Shown piece by piece: positions 9,224 to 17,833 of a stretch of 64,000 nucleotides of DNA. Made by a program: the position numbers and the translations under genes. The DNA is from Pseudomonas sp. PD9R (GTDB taxonomy: Bacteria; Pseudomonadota; Gammaproteobacteria; Pseudomonadales; Pseudomonadaceae), in the NCBI RefSeq assembly GCF_019200975.1, contig NZ_JAHTMR010000014.1, positions 192 through 64,191 of the forward strand. Direction: 5' to 3'. Under the pieces are notes generated by a model. The model had not been told where the DNA came from. It did not search any database and worked only from the letters and a program-made list of their open reading frames with translations. Every line of letters begins with the position of its first letter. Position 1 is the first letter of the stretch.

Positions 9224-10714
9224 TTACAACTTGATCAACACCGACTTCAACTCGGTGTAATGCTCAATCGCCGCATACCCCATCTCGCGCCCGACCCCGG
9301 ACATCTTGTAGCCACCAAACGGCAGCGCCGGGTCCAGGGCGCTGTGGCAGTTGACCCACACTGAACCGGACTTGATCCGCGGAATCATCCGATGCACTGC
9401 CGCCAGGTCATTCGACCAGATGCTCGCCCCCAACCCGTAAGGGCTGTCATTGGCCATGCGCAACGCATCGGCTTCGTCATCGAACGGAATCGCCACCAGC
9501 ACCGGGCCGAAGATTTCTTCCTGCACCAGCGAATGCTTCTGATCGACGTCAACAATGACCGTTGGTTTGACGAAGAACCCAGGGCCGAACTGTTCGCCAC
9601 CGCACGCAATGGTCGCGCCGCTTTCCCGGCCTTTTTCGATATAGCCATACACCCGTTCCTGCTGACGCGCCGAGATCAACGGCCCCATCTCGACGCTCGG
9701 GTCCAGGCCATTACCGAGCTTCATCGCATTGGCGATGCCGGCGATATCCGCCACCACATTGTCGAAGTGTTTGCGCTGCACATACAGGCGTGAACCGGCG
9801 CAACAAACCTGGCCCTGGTTGAAGAAAATCGCGCTGGCAGCACCTGCGGCCGCGCTCGGCAAATCGGCATCGCCCATGACGATGGTCGGCGATTTGCCGC
9901 CCAGTTCCAGAGTGACGCGGGTCATCGAGTCCATGGCGATTTTGCCGATCTGCTTGCCCACGGCGGTAGAGCCGGTGAAGGTCAACTTGTCCACCAAAGG
10001 GTTATGCGTCAGGGCGGAACCGGCGGTGATACCGGTGCCGGTGACCACGTTGAAAACGCCTTCGGGGTAGCCGGCTTCCAGTACCAGTTCGGCCAGCTTC
10101 AGCGCTGTCAGCGGGGTTTCGTCGGCCGGTTTGAGCACTACAGTGCAACCGGTGGCCAGGGCCGGGCCGAGTTTCCAGCAGGCCAGCAGCAGCGGAAAGT
10201 TCCAGGCGACGATCGCGCCGACCACGCCTACCGCTTCGCGACGGATGAAACTGTGGAACTGATCGTTGGGCATCAGCGGCAGCGACACCTCGACGCTGGA
10301 GCCTTCGATCTTGGTCGCCCAACCGGCCATGTAGCGCAGAAAGTCGATGGCCAGTTGCACGTCCATCACCTGCGCAACGGCGGCGCTTTTTCCATTGTTC
10401 AGGCATTCCAGCTGGGCCAGCAGTTCGGCGTCGCGCTGCATCAGGTCGGCGAGTTTCCACAACAGGTTCTGCCGCTCCCGGGGCCGAGTGCGGGTCCACG
10501 CCGAATCATCGAACGCCTGACGCGCGGCAAGCACCGCACGGTCGACATCGTCCGGCGTGGCCCGTGGCACTACGCACAGCACTTCGCCAGTGGCCGGGTT
10601 GTGCAGGGGCATGGTCTGACCGTCGGCGGCCTCGATCCAGTCGCCACCAATAAGCATGCGCGGAGCGCGCTGGATGAATGCCGTAGTGGCGGGAAGCAGG
10701 TTTGGAAGCGACAT
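9224..10714 (-). CDS. aldehyde dehydrogenase, phenylacetaldehyde dehydrogenase type
   Basis: The 496-residue protein is an NAD(P)-dependent aldehyde dehydrogenase. Conserved parts are VVAWNFPLLLACWKLGPAL, the FTGSTAVG cofactor loop, ELGGKSP with the general-base Glu, and catalytic Cys304 in GQVCCAG. It most resembles FeaB/PadA enzymes that oxidise phenylacetaldehyde, which fits an amine dehydrogenase producing aldehydes next door; the exact substrate is inferred. The ATG at 10714 has GAGG upstream; the open frame runs about 107 codons further upstream but through REP and promoter DNA, so the longer start is rejected. A strong sigma-54 promoter lies 38 bases upstream. Confidence 0.92.
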   Translation of the reverse strand: MSLPNLLPATTAFIQRAPRMLIGGDWIEAADGQTMPLHNPATGEVLCVVPRATPDDVDRAVLAARQAFDDSAWTRTRPRERQNLLWKLADLMQRDAELLAQLECLNNGKSAAVAQVMDVQLAIDFLRYMAGWATKIEGSSVEVSLPLMPNDQFHSFIRREAVGVVGAIVAWNFPLLLACWKLGPALATGCTVVLKPADETPLTALKLAELVLEAGYPEGVFNVVTGTGITAGSALTHNPLVDKLTFTGSTAVGKQIGKIAMDSMTRVTLELGGKSPTIVMGDADLPSAAAGAASAIFFNQGQVCCAGSRLYVQRKHFDNVVADIAGIANAMKLGNGLDPSVEMGPLISARQQERVYGYIEKGRESGATIACGGEQFGPGFFVKPTVIVDVDQKHSLVQEEIFGPVLVAIPFDDEADALRMANDSPYGLGASIWSNDLAAVHRMIPRIKSGSVWVNCHSALDPALPFGGYKMSGVGREMGYAAIEHYTELKSVLIKL

Positions 10715-10751
10715 GTTGAAACCTCGTCTTGTTCGTGTGGCGAGGTCTTTC

Positions 10752-10766
10752 GCAACGGTTGTGCCA
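10752..10766 (-). promoter_or_regulatory. sigma-54 (-24/-12) promoter for the aldehyde dehydrogenase gene
   Basis: On the minus strand the sequence reads TGGCACAACCGTTGC, a full match to TGGCAC-N5-TTGC with GG and GC ten bases apart. A sigma-54 activator gene lies in the same cluster. Confidence 0.88.
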
Positions 10767-10872
10767 GTTGTGGTTTTTTTAGTGAAAGCCCCATGCGACG
10801 GGCAATGGCAGGTGCTTGAGCAATGCATGGCGAGTGCCGGACGTCGCAAATTGCGACGCGGTGAGACGGCCA

Positions 10873-10960
10873 AGATCAAATGTTCGCAGCCTTCGGCAGC
10901 TCCTACACAGGAGTCGGCATACACCTGTAGGAGCTGCCGAAGGCTGCGATCTTTTGATCT
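10873..10960. repeat. REP pair (type A) in the divergent promoter region
   Basis: Inverted copies of GATCAAA.GTTCGCAGCCTTCGGCAGCTCCTACA and its reverse complement (one arm slightly degraded) sit between the two divergent promoters of the 499-bp gap 10715-11213. Besides this REP and the sites listed separately, no gene is seen in that gap. Confidence 0.85.
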
Positions 10961-11050
10961 TGATCCTATGCTTGTCTCAGAGTGAAACAGTTGTCGCGAT
11001 ATTGGACGCCTGCCGTTCGCTTCAGAAGTCGACAAGGACTCTTTATTTCA

Positions 11051-11064
11051 ATCAACCGGTTGAT
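11051..11064. promoter_or_regulatory. 14-bp perfect palindrome upstream of qhpA
   Basis: ATCAACCGGTTGAT is a perfect palindrome inside a wider partly symmetric AT-rich stretch, 21 bases before a possible -24 box. A site for the sigma-54 activator (enhancer-like) or another regulator is possible; no family match is claimed. Confidence 0.45.
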
Positions 11065-11084
11065 AAATAACACTATTCGTAAGC

Positions 11085-11099
11085 TGGCACGCTCCGTGT
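11085..11099 (+). promoter_or_regulatory. possible degenerate sigma-54 promoter for qhpA
   Basis: TGGCACG is a perfect -24 element, but the -12 element at correct spacing reads GTGT rather than TTGC. A TTGC exists at 11101 but is five bases too far. Weak candidate, supported mainly by the clear sigma-54 promoter of the divergent gene. Confidence 0.35.
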
Positions 11100-11213
11100 A
11101 TTGCTCATCGCAGACGTTTCTCTTGCCTCCGTCAGCGGATCAAAGCCGACGGCAGAAACCAAAAAAACGATAAGCCACAAAAATAAGAAAGCACCGTGCG
11201 AGGTTCGACGTTG

Positions 11214-12794
11214 ATGAAGAGAAAACTCCGATCAGGTATGAGCGCCAGCTTGCTGGCCGTAGCCGCTTGTGTAGCGCTGCATTCGCCTCATAGCCTGGCA
11301 GCCCGAGACGCCCAGACCATCCTCAAGGAAACCTGTCAGGGCTGTCACACCCCCGAAGCCGATAACGCCCTGAGCCGTATCAGCCACCAGCGTAAAACGC
11401 CGGAAGGCTGGCTGATGAGCATTGCCCGGATGCAGACCATGCACGGCTTGCAGATCAGCGATGAAGACCGTCGCACGCTGGTCAAGTACCTGGCCGATAC
11501 ACAGGGCCTGGCACCCAGCGAAACCGATGGCGTGCGTTATGCGATGGAGCGCCGGCTCAACACTGTCGAGCAATTCGACGAGAAGACCAGCCAAATGTGT
11601 GGCCGCTGCCACTCCGGTGCACGGGTTGCCCTGCAGCGGCGTCCGGCCCAGGAATGGGAACGCTTGGTGAATTTCCACCTCGGCCAATGGCCGTCGCTGG
11701 AATATCAGGCTCTGGCCCGTGACCGCGACTGGTTCGATATCGCCCGCAAAGAGATGGTGCCATTGTTGGCCAAGCGTTATCCGCTGGACAACCCGGCCTG
11801 GAAGAAATGGCAAAGCGTTGCGCCGAAAAGCGATGCACTGGTGGGTGACTGGAGCTTCAGCGGTCACGTGCCGGGCAAAGGCGAACTGGCTGGCGTGATG
11901 AGCGTGACGGTAGACGGCAGCGACACCTTCAAGGTCAGCGTCAAAGGTCAATACGCCGACGGCACGCCGTTCAATGGCGACGGCAGCGCGATTCTCTACA
12001 CCGGCTACGAATGGCGCGGCAACGTGACCATCGACGGCGTGACCATGCGCCAGGTGTTCGCTGCCCAAGGCAACGCCATGCAGGGGCGGATGTTCGAGGC
12101 CGAGCATGATGAACGTGGTCTGGATTTTGTCGCAGCCAAGCAAGGCTCCAGTCGTCTGCTCGCAGTGCAGCCGGGTTACCTGAAGGCCGGCAGCGAAACC
12201 GAAGTCACCCTGATCGGCAGCGGCCTCACCGGCAAACCGAACTTCGGCAAAGGTGTGGAAGTGGTCGAAGTCGTGGAGCAAAGCGCGGACCGGATCAAGG
12301 TCAAACTCAAGGCTGCCGCCAATGCCCAACCGGGCCTGCGCGAAGTCACCCTTGGAACGCTGAAAGGCCCGAGCCTGTCGGTCTACAACAAGATCGACGC
12401 GGTCAAAGTGGTGCCGGAATTCTCGGTGGCGCGGATCGGCGAGGGCGGTGGTTCGACGCCGAAAGTCCAGGGCCGTTTCGACGCCGAAGCCTGGGGCAAG
12501 GGCGCGGATGGCAAGCCGTATCGCATCGGTGTATTCCCGGCGCAATGGAAGGTCGAAGCATTCGACGACCGCGCCAAGGAAGATGACGACGTCAAGTTTG
12601 CCGGCACCATGCAGGCCGACGCAGGCGTATTCACACCGGGCGATGCCGGGCCGAATCCGGCACGCAAAATGTCCACCAACAATGCCGGCAACCTCAAGGT
12701 CATCGCCGCCGTCGACGACGAAGGGAAATCCCTGACCGGCGAAGGCCACATGATCGTGACCGTGCAACGCTGGAACAGTCCACCCATTCCATAA
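11214..12794 (+). CDS. qhpA: quinohemoprotein amine dehydrogenase alpha subunit (diheme)
   Basis: The 526-residue precursor (also called peaA) starts with a Sec signal peptide ending near SLAA (about residue 28). Two c-type heme sites follow in the N-terminal cytochrome domain: CQGCH (C41) and CGRCH (C129). The rest forms the beta-rich domains of the known about 60-kDa alpha subunit. It works in the periplasm, passing electrons from the CTQ cofactor of the gamma subunit to an external acceptor while primary amines become aldehydes. The ATG at 11214 with GAGGT 9 bases upstream is chosen over a GTG at 11196. It is the first gene of the right arm. Confidence 0.93.
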   Translation: MKRKLRSGMSASLLAVAACVALHSPHSLAARDAQTILKETCQGCHTPEADNALSRISHQRKTPEGWLMSIARMQTMHGLQISDEDRRTLVKYLADTQGLAPSETDGVRYAMERRLNTVEQFDEKTSQMCGRCHSGARVALQRRPAQEWERLVNFHLGQWPSLEYQALARDRDWFDIARKEMVPLLAKRYPLDNPAWKKWQSVAPKSDALVGDWSFSGHVPGKGELAGVMSVTVDGSDTFKVSVKGQYADGTPFNGDGSAILYTGYEWRGNVTIDGVTMRQVFAAQGNAMQGRMFEAEHDERGLDFVAAKQGSSRLLAVQPGYLKAGSETEVTLIGSGLTGKPNFGKGVEVVEVVEQSADRIKVKLKAAANAQPGLREVTLGTLKGPSLSVYNKIDAVKVVPEFSVARIGEGGGSTPKVQGRFDAEAWGKGADGKPYRIGVFPAQWKVEAFDDRAKEDDDVKFAGTMQADAGVFTPGDAGPNPARKMSTNNAGNLKVIAAVDDEGKSLTGEGHMIVTVQRWNSPPIP

Positions 12795-12875
12795 GTTGGC
12801 TGAAACCCACAGCTTCAGACACTTTTTCGGAATGACCGCAGGCCCCGCACTCGGGGTTTGCATTGGAGGTTTGCA

Positions 12876-14306
12876 ATGGGCGCTATCTTGAATCTGGTCG
12901 AACGCAACCTGCACGAAGTGCACGTCGATGCCGACCGCATTCTGTTTCACATCCCCAGCAGTTCGCTGTTTGCCAGCGATGAGCTGACCGGCACCATCAT
13001 CGATACCTTGCGTGGTCCTGGCTGTTCCTCGGACGACCTGATCCAGCGCCTGGCCGCGCGCTTCAGCGGTGAGGAAATCACCGAAACCCTGCGCGAACTG
13101 ATGGCCCTGGAACTGGTCAGCGACGGCTCGCCACTGACCCCGGACATCGCCACCAAACGCGTCGAGCGCACGGCGATCAATACCGTGGTGCTCAACGTCA
13201 ACACAGGTTGCAACCTGAGCTGCACCTACTGCTACAAGGAAGACCTCGACAAGCCTTCGGCCGGCAAGAAAATGGACGTCGAAACCGCGATCGCTTCGGT
13301 GGAAATGCTGCTGCGTGAATCCCCGGACGAAGAGCGTTTCACCGTGGTGTTCTTCGGCGGCGAACCATTGAGCAACCGCAAGCTGATCGAGTACATGGTC
13401 GACTATTGCGAGAAGCGTTTCCGCGAGGCTGGCAAGTTCGTCGAATTTGTCATGACCACCAACGCCACGCTGCTCACCGAAGAAACCGTGGACTACCTCA
13501 ATGCCCACCGGTTCGGTTTGTCGGTAAGTATCGACGGACCGAAAACCGTGCACGACCGCAACCGCATCACCGTGGGCGGGCAGGGTACGTACGACGTGGT
13601 GCGGCGTAAGGCCGAGATGCTGCTGTCGCGTTACAACAGCCGTCCGGTCGGTGCACGCGTGACGCTAACCACTGGCGTGACGGACGTCGAAACCATCTGG
13701 GATCACCTGTTCAACGAACTGGGTTTTGCCGAAGTCGGTTTTGCCCCGGTGACCTCCGGCGACATCAGCACATTCAACCTGACCAGCGACGAGTTGATCG
13801 AAGTCTTCGCCAATATGAAAAAACTCGGTCGGCGTTACCTGGAAGCGGCTTTGGAGCACCGCAACATCGGTTTCTCCAACCTGCACCAGTTGATCACCGA
13901 TATCCACGAAGGCCACAAGAAAGCCCTGCCGTGCGGCGCGGGCCTGAAGATGCTGGCGGTGGACTACAAGGGTGAATTGAACTTGTGCCACCGCTTCACC
14001 GGGTCGAGCCTGCCGACCTTCGGTAACGTCCACACCGCCGTGAAACAGGTGGAGTTGAACGACTTCCTGTCCCAGCGCCTGGACCGCACCAACACCGGCT
14101 GCGAAGACTGCCAGATCCGCAACCTGTGCTCCGGCGGCTGCTACCACGAGAGCTACGCCCGCTACGGCGACCCGACGCACCCGACTTATCACTACTGCGA
14201 ACTGATGCGTGACTGGGTCGACTTCGGCATCGAGGTCTACACCCGGATCATGGCTCACAACCCTGCGTTCATCAGCAGCTACATCACTCCGCGCAAGGCT
14301 CACTGA
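12876..14306 (+). CDS. qhpD: radical SAM maturase of the QHNDH gamma subunit
   Basis: The 476-residue enzyme (also called peaB) has an N-terminal peptide-binding region, then the radical SAM cluster motif C112-NLS-C116-TY-C119, a partial TIM barrel with VFFGGEPL, and a C-terminal SPASM-type cysteine region ([26 protein letters not shown]) for auxiliary iron-sulfur clusters. The family forms the Cys-to-Asp/Glu thioether cross-links in the gamma peptide. GGAGGT at 12865-12870 supports the ATG at 12876. The gene ends one base before the start of its substrate gene, qhpC, so both are probably made together. Confidence 0.94.
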   Translation: MGAILNLVERNLHEVHVDADRILFHIPSSSLFASDELTGTIIDTLRGPGCSSDDLIQRLAARFSGEEITETLRELMALELVSDGSPLTPDIATKRVERTAINTVVLNVNTGCNLSCTYCYKEDLDKPSAGKKMDVETAIASVEMLLRESPDEERFTVVFFGGEPLSNRKLIEYMVDYCEKRFREAGKFVEFVMTTNATLLTEETVDYLNAHRFGLSVSIDGPKTVHDRNRITVGGQGTYDVVRRKAEMLLSRYNSRPVGARVTLTTGVTDVETIWDHLFNELGFAEVGFAPVTSGDISTFNLTSDELIEVFANMKKLGRRYLEAALEHRNIGFSNLHQLITDIHEGHKKALPCGAGLKMLAVDYKGELNLCHRFTGSSLPTFGNVHTAVKQVELNDFLSQRLDRTNTGCEDCQIRNLCSGGCYHESYARYGDPTHPTYHYCELMRDWVDFGIEVYTRIMAHNPAFISSYITPRKAH

Positions 14307-14307
14307 T

Positions 14308-14631
14308 ATGAAACATCTCAAGGCAATCAATAACAAAGCGTTGAAGCTGGATCAGGCCGCGGACGAAAACCGCATCGAAGAAGTGGTCGCGATGAGCTCC
14401 GTGGCGGGTTGCGCCTCGACCACCGACCCCGGTTGGGAGATCGATGCGTTTGGCGGTGTGTCGTCGCTGTGCCAGCCGATGGAGGCTGACTTGTATGGCT
14501 GCTCCGACCCTTGCTGGTGGCCAGCCCAGGTGCCCGACATGATGAGCACGTACCCGGACTGGAACAAGGATGCCCAGTCGTCCAACGAAAACTGGCGCAA
14601 CCTCGGCACGGTCTTCCCCAAAGACAAGTGA
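14308..14631 (+). CDS. qhpC: quinohemoprotein amine dehydrogenase gamma subunit (CTQ peptide)
   Basis: The 107-residue peptide has a 28-residue leader without a hydrophobic core, then a mature part starting near M29. Numbered from there, all residues known to be modified in the P. putida enzyme are present: C7-E16, C27-D33 and C41-D49 for thioether links, and C37 with W43 for cysteine tryptophylquinone (precursor C35-E44, C55-D61, C69-D77, C65-W71). This small protein carries the catalytic cofactor and binds the alpha and beta subunits in the periplasm. The ATG lies one base after the qhpD stop. A longer open frame starting inside qhpD is rejected because this start gives the canonical leader. 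Confidence 0.95.
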   Translation: MKHLKAINNKALKLDQAADENRIEEVVAMSSVAGCASTTDPGWEIDAFGGVSSLCQPMEADLYGCSDPCWWPAQVPDMMSTYPDWNKDAQSSNENWRNLGTVFPKDK

Positions 14632-14656
14632 TCAGAACAAGAAGAAGGATTCCAGC

Positions 14657-15775
14657 ATGCACAGCATCAAAGCCTGCGGCCTGGCCGCGTTCGCCGTCCT
14701 GAGCACCTTGTCGCTCAGTGTCCTGGCCGATGAAAACAGCGCGTTGCAAGACGGTCACGAGTACATGTTGACCACCAATTACCCGAACAACCTGAACGTG
14801 ATCGACCTGGCCACCGACACGCTGTTCAAGACCTGCAAGATGCCTGACGCCTTCGGCCCTGGCACCGTGCAACTATCGCCGGATCGCAAGACCGCTTACG
14901 TGCTGAATAATCACTATGCGGATGTCTACGGCGTCGAGCTGGACAATTGCAAACAGGTGTTCCACGCCAGCATCACCCAGAAACCGGGGGAGAAAGCGAA
15001 GTCGATGTTCGCCTTCACCCTCAGCCACGACGGCAAGGAACTGTTCACCATCGCCAACCCGACATTGATGCTCAACGATCACTACGAAGTGCAGCAGCCT
15101 CGGCTTGATGTGTATGCGACCAGCGCCGGCATGGACGCCAAACCGCTGCGCAGTTTCCCGGCGCCGCGCCAGCTGACCATCATGCAGAGCGGTGACGATG
15201 GCACGCTGTACGTGGCGGGGGCGGATGTCTACAAGGTCAATGTGCAAACCGGCAAGTTCGACGTGCTGATCCCGAGCCGTCACTGGAAACGCCCGAACTA
15301 CAGCGCGCCGGACGTGCTCTATGTGTGGAACCAGCAGACCTATCGGCATGATTTTTCGCTGCTCTATACCGCAGCGAAATTCAAGGATAAGAAGCAGGAC
15401 CCGTTGACCGCCGAATACCTGTATGGGCTGTTCAGCATCGACCTGAAAACCGGCAAGACCGAAACCACCGACTTCGGTCCTCTGACGGAGATTTACTTCA
15501 GCGGCATGCGCTCGCCGAAAGACCCGAACCTGATGTTTGGTGTGCTCAACCGCTTGGCCAAGTACGACATCAAGCAGAAGAAACTGCTGCAGTCGGCGAC
15601 GCTTGATCACTCTTATTACTGCATTTCCTTCAACAAGGATGGCAGCAAGATCTACCTGGCCGGGACCTTCAACGATGTGGCGATCTTCGATGCCGATAGC
15701 CTGAAACAGATCGGCAGTATCAAGATGCCGGGCGGGGATATGGCGATTACCACGGCACAGGTTTTTGTGCGGTAG
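14657..15775 (+). CDS. qhpB: quinohemoprotein amine dehydrogenase beta subunit
   Basis: The 372-residue precursor (also called peaD) has a Sec signal peptide (about residues 1-24, ending SVLA) and a mature protein of repeated beta-propeller blades (for example GPGTVQLSPDRKTAYVLNNHYADVYG and YYCISFNKDGSKIYLAGTFNDVAIFD). This matches the seven-bladed 40-kDa beta subunit that caps the gamma subunit and shapes the amine-binding site. GAAGAAGGA at 14641-14649 supports the ATG at 14657; an upstream in-frame ATG inside qhpC is not used. Last gene of the right arm, followed by a REP hairpin. Confidence 0.93.
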   Translation: MHSIKACGLAAFAVLSTLSLSVLADENSALQDGHEYMLTTNYPNNLNVIDLATDTLFKTCKMPDAFGPGTVQLSPDRKTAYVLNNHYADVYGVELDNCKQVFHASITQKPGEKAKSMFAFTLSHDGKELFTIANPTLMLNDHYEVQQPRLDVYATSAGMDAKPLRSFPAPRQLTIMQSGDDGTLYVAGADVYKVNVQTGKFDVLIPSRHWKRPNYSAPDVLYVWNQQTYRHDFSLLYTAAKFKDKKQDPLTAEYLYGLFSIDLKTGKTETTDFGPLTEIYFSGMRSPKDPNLMFGVLNRLAKYDIKQKKLLQSATLDHSYYCISFNKDGSKIYLAGTFNDVAIFDADSLKQIGSIKMPGGDMAITTAQVFVR

Positions 15776-15779
15776 AGCA

Positions 15780-15830
15780 GATCAAAAGATCGCAGCCTTC
15801 GGCAGCTCCTATATGAGGCTGCGATCTTTT
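15780..15830 (+). terminator. REP-derived hairpin after qhpB
   Basis: AAAAGATCGCAGCC pairs with GGCTGCGATCTTTT around a short loop that holds TTCGGCAGCTCCTA. It is a type-A REP that can end transcription of qhpB and, on the other strand, of the convergent gene. Confidence 0.7.
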
Positions 15831-15835
15831 CGCTT

Positions 15836-16240
15836 TTAAGGGTTGGATGGCACCGGACACCCCAAATCCCCTTCCTGACACTTCAAGTAAGTCTTGAACG
15901 TCTCAACCCGCGCCTTGGTCAATTGCGTCACGCAGTTGCTATAGATCAGCGGATAAACACTCCCGCCTTCGACACCCGACGCCGAAAACTTGCACTCGGC
16001 ATCCCGAAACGCAACCCACGAACGCTGCGCGCCCACCAACAGCTTCTTGCTGTCCGGATTGCTTTTCAGTCGTGTGCTGATTTGCTGGTACAGGGCATTC
16101 AATTCCTTATCCGCCGCCATATGTTCCTGCGATGCACATTGGTTCATCGTGGCTTGGTCGGCGGCGTTGTCGCAATCGACGGCATGGGCCAGGGCGGTGA
16201 ACAACAAAGGCGTCAGCGCCAGAAGAATGCGTGAGTGCAT
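15836..16240 (-). CDS. lysozyme inhibitor LprI family protein (DUF1311)
   Basis: The 134-residue protein has a signal peptide (about 1-20, ending AHA) and then the LprI/DUF1311 pattern: CDNAADQATMNQCASQE, an AADKELNALYQQ helix, and QRSWVAFRDAECKF. Four or more cysteines suggest disulfide bonds in the periplasm. LprI family members can inhibit lysozyme, but most are uncharacterised, so function is only suggestive. The ATG at 16240 gives a proper signal peptide; the frame is open for 21 codons more upstream. The gene stands alone. Confidence 0.85.
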   Translation of the reverse strand: MHSRILLALTPLLFTALAHAVDCDNAADQATMNQCASQEHMAADKELNALYQQISTRLKSNPDSKKLLVGAQRSWVAFRDAECKFSASGVEGGSVYPLIYSNCVTQLTKARVETFKTYLKCQEGDLGCPVPSNP

Positions 16241-16303
16241 GGGGAAACTCGCTTTGGCAGGGAAAATTGAGGTGCAGTTTAGCGCGATGGAATATTGCGC
16301 CAT

Positions 16304-16702
16304 CTACGTTTGCCATTCCGGGTATTTTTTTACCGCTTCGTATTCAAGCCAGGGTAAATCGTGGGACGTCCAGATATGCGCCTGAGGCGTCATTTTCGGG
16401 TCGTCGTCCAGTGTCGCTACTCGAACAATGACGTGCGGCTGGGCCAAGCGTTCCGCCACCAAATGCGAGCCGCAGACCGAACAGAAATGCCGCAGTTTGC
16501 CCGGCGACGATTCATAGCTGCTCAGCCGATCCTGGCCCTTGGTCCAGCGAAAGTGCTCGCGCATCACCCCGGCATTCGCGGCGAATTGCGCCGCATGCGC
16601 CTTGCGGCAGGTCTGGCAGTGACAATGACTGATAGGCACGTCGAGGCTTTCGACTTCGTACTGGACGGTTTTGCAGAGGCAGCTTCCGCGCAGGCTATTC
16701 AT
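16304..16702 (-). CDS. GFA family protein (glutathione-dependent formaldehyde-activating enzyme/CENP-V fold)
   Basis: The 132-residue protein contains the zinc-binding cysteines of the GFA fold: GSCLCKTVQYEV, then SHCHCQTCRKAHAA, and FCSVCGSHLV. The family includes Gfa of Paracoccus, proposed to help glutathione react with formaldehyde, though most members have unknown roles. Its start overlaps the end of the upstream ADP-ribosylglycohydrolase gene by 8 bases, so the two are probably translated together. Small cytoplasmic protein without signal peptide. Confidence 0.88.
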   Translation of the reverse strand: MNSLRGSCLCKTVQYEVESLDVPISHCHCQTCRKAHAAQFAANAGVMREHFRWTKGQDRLSSYESSPGKLRHFCSVCGSHLVAERLAQPHVIVRVATLDDDPKMTPQAHIWTSHDLPWLEYEAVKKYPEWQT

Positions 16703-17630
16703 GGAGCTCTCCTGAGGGAGTGAGTACAGTGGCTGCCCGAAGTAACGCGTCAGCCATGGCTTGAATTTCTTTGCGTAGGTGCAGCTTCCCTAGCCAGTGT
16801 TCGGGAATGGCCTTTACGCCGTAGTGGGCACCGGCCAATTGGCCAACGATAGCAGCGGTGGTGTCCGCATCGTCGCCCAGGTTGGCCGCTTTGAGAATGG
16901 CGGCTTCAAAGCTGTCCGTGTGATGGAAGCACCACAAGGCTGCTTCGAGTGAGGCAACGCAATAACCGCTGCCCCGGATATCGCTTGCAGATTTATCAGA
17001 GTAATCGGCTCGGGCGATGGCCGCGACTTTTGGTTCAAGGCATGTCGTCTTTGCGGCACTGAGCAAGTCGCGCGTGGGTGTGCCTTGCAAGGCCATGCAG
17101 GTCAGCTCGGCGAACAACTGGCAACACTCGACCGCTTCCGGTGCGGCGTGAGTCGTTCTGGAACTGTTCGCGGCAAATGTTCGCACCCGTTCGCGGTCCG
17201 GAAAGTAATACAAAACCACCGGAGCCAGTCGCATCAACGAACCGTTGCCGGCGGTGCAGGGATCGCGGGAGCCCGCGAAGGGGATGCCTGTTGCCTGATA
17301 GCGGGCCAGCGCATCACTCACAGTCATGCCAATGTCGAAGCACTCCCCGGTTGAACTCAGGTAGCCGTGTCGCCACCAAGCGAGGTAGCGGTTCATTTGA
17401 TCGGTTGCATCAAAGCCATTTTTAATCAGCAGGCTTTCAGCCAGGCACAGCGCCATTGAGGTGTCGTCGGTCCATTGACCGGGCTTCAGGTTGAAGGGGC
17501 CACCGCCTGCCATGTCGGTCAGGGCCGGGAATGTACCGCGCGGCTGGAATTCGACAGTGGTGCCAACGGCATCGCCGCAGGCCAGGCCGAGCAAGGCCCC
17601 GCGATATCGTTCCGTAAGTGAGGGCTGCAT
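16695..17630 (-). CDS. ADP-ribosylglycohydrolase family protein (DraG-like)
   Basis: The 311-residue protein has the ADP-ribosylglycohydrolase metal-site motifs: GLACGDAVGTTVEF, GQWTDDTSMALCLAESL, NGSLMRLAPV, and near the C-terminus NLGDDADTTAAIVGQLAGAHYG. Such enzymes remove ADP-ribose from proteins, nucleic acids or small molecules using two magnesium ions; the target here is unknown. AAAGGTAG 8 bases upstream supports the ATG at 17630; the open frame reaches further upstream without a ribosome site. It overlaps the GFA gene by 8 bases. No nitrogenase genes are nearby, so a DraG role in nitrogen fixation is unlikely. Confidence 0.9.
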   Translation of the reverse strand: MQPSLTERYRGALLGLACGDAVGTTVEFQPRGTFPALTDMAGGGPFNLKPGQWTDDTSMALCLAESLLIKNGFDATDQMNRYLAWWRHGYLSSTGECFDIGMTVSDALARYQATGIPFAGSRDPCTAGNGSLMRLAPVVLYYFPDRERVRTFAANSSRTTHAAPEAVECCQLFAELTCMALQGTPTRDLLSAAKTTCLEPKVAAIARADYSDKSASDIRGSGYCVASLEAALWCFHHTDSFEAAILKAANLGDDADTTAAIVGQLAGAHYGVKAIPEHWLGKLHLRKEIQAMADALLRAATVLTPSGELHE

Positions 17631-17833
17631 GAATCTACCTTTTTGCGACATCGGTCTGGCGGTAAACGTTAGCAGTTTTGGCTGACTGCCATTCCTCTCA
17701 AAGGCAGAACTAATTACTGGAAATGCAGCCGAATATTTCAGGAAAAGTTGATTTGCTATACCTGACGGGTACAACTTTAGCGCTGGACATGGGGTCTTAC
17801 AGGCCTACTGTTGTTCAGTACAGGAGGTGACTA

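Noticed and set aside
9224-11035. Longer aldehyde dehydrogenase with 107 extra N-terminal residues
   Set aside because: The extension would cover a sigma-54 promoter and a REP pair; the ATG at 10714 has a ribosome site and gives normal length.
11101-11104. TTGC as the -12 box of the qhpA sigma-54 promoter
   Set aside because: It is five bases too far from the -24 TGGCAC; sigma-54 needs a fixed spacing.
11232-13553. 773-codon open frame on the minus strand opposite qhpA and qhpD
   Set aside because: It lies wholly opposite genes with clear heme and radical SAM motifs and has no recognisable domains; long antisense frames are common in GC-rich Pseudomonas DNA.
14209-14631. 140-residue version of the gamma subunit
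   Set aside because: It would start inside qhpD; the ATG at 14308 gives the known 28-residue leader and the correct cross-link numbering.
16695-17630. Dinitrogenase reductase activating glycohydrolase for nitrogen fixation
   Set aside because: No nif or draT genes are present; the wider ADP-ribosylglycohydrolase family is a safer call.
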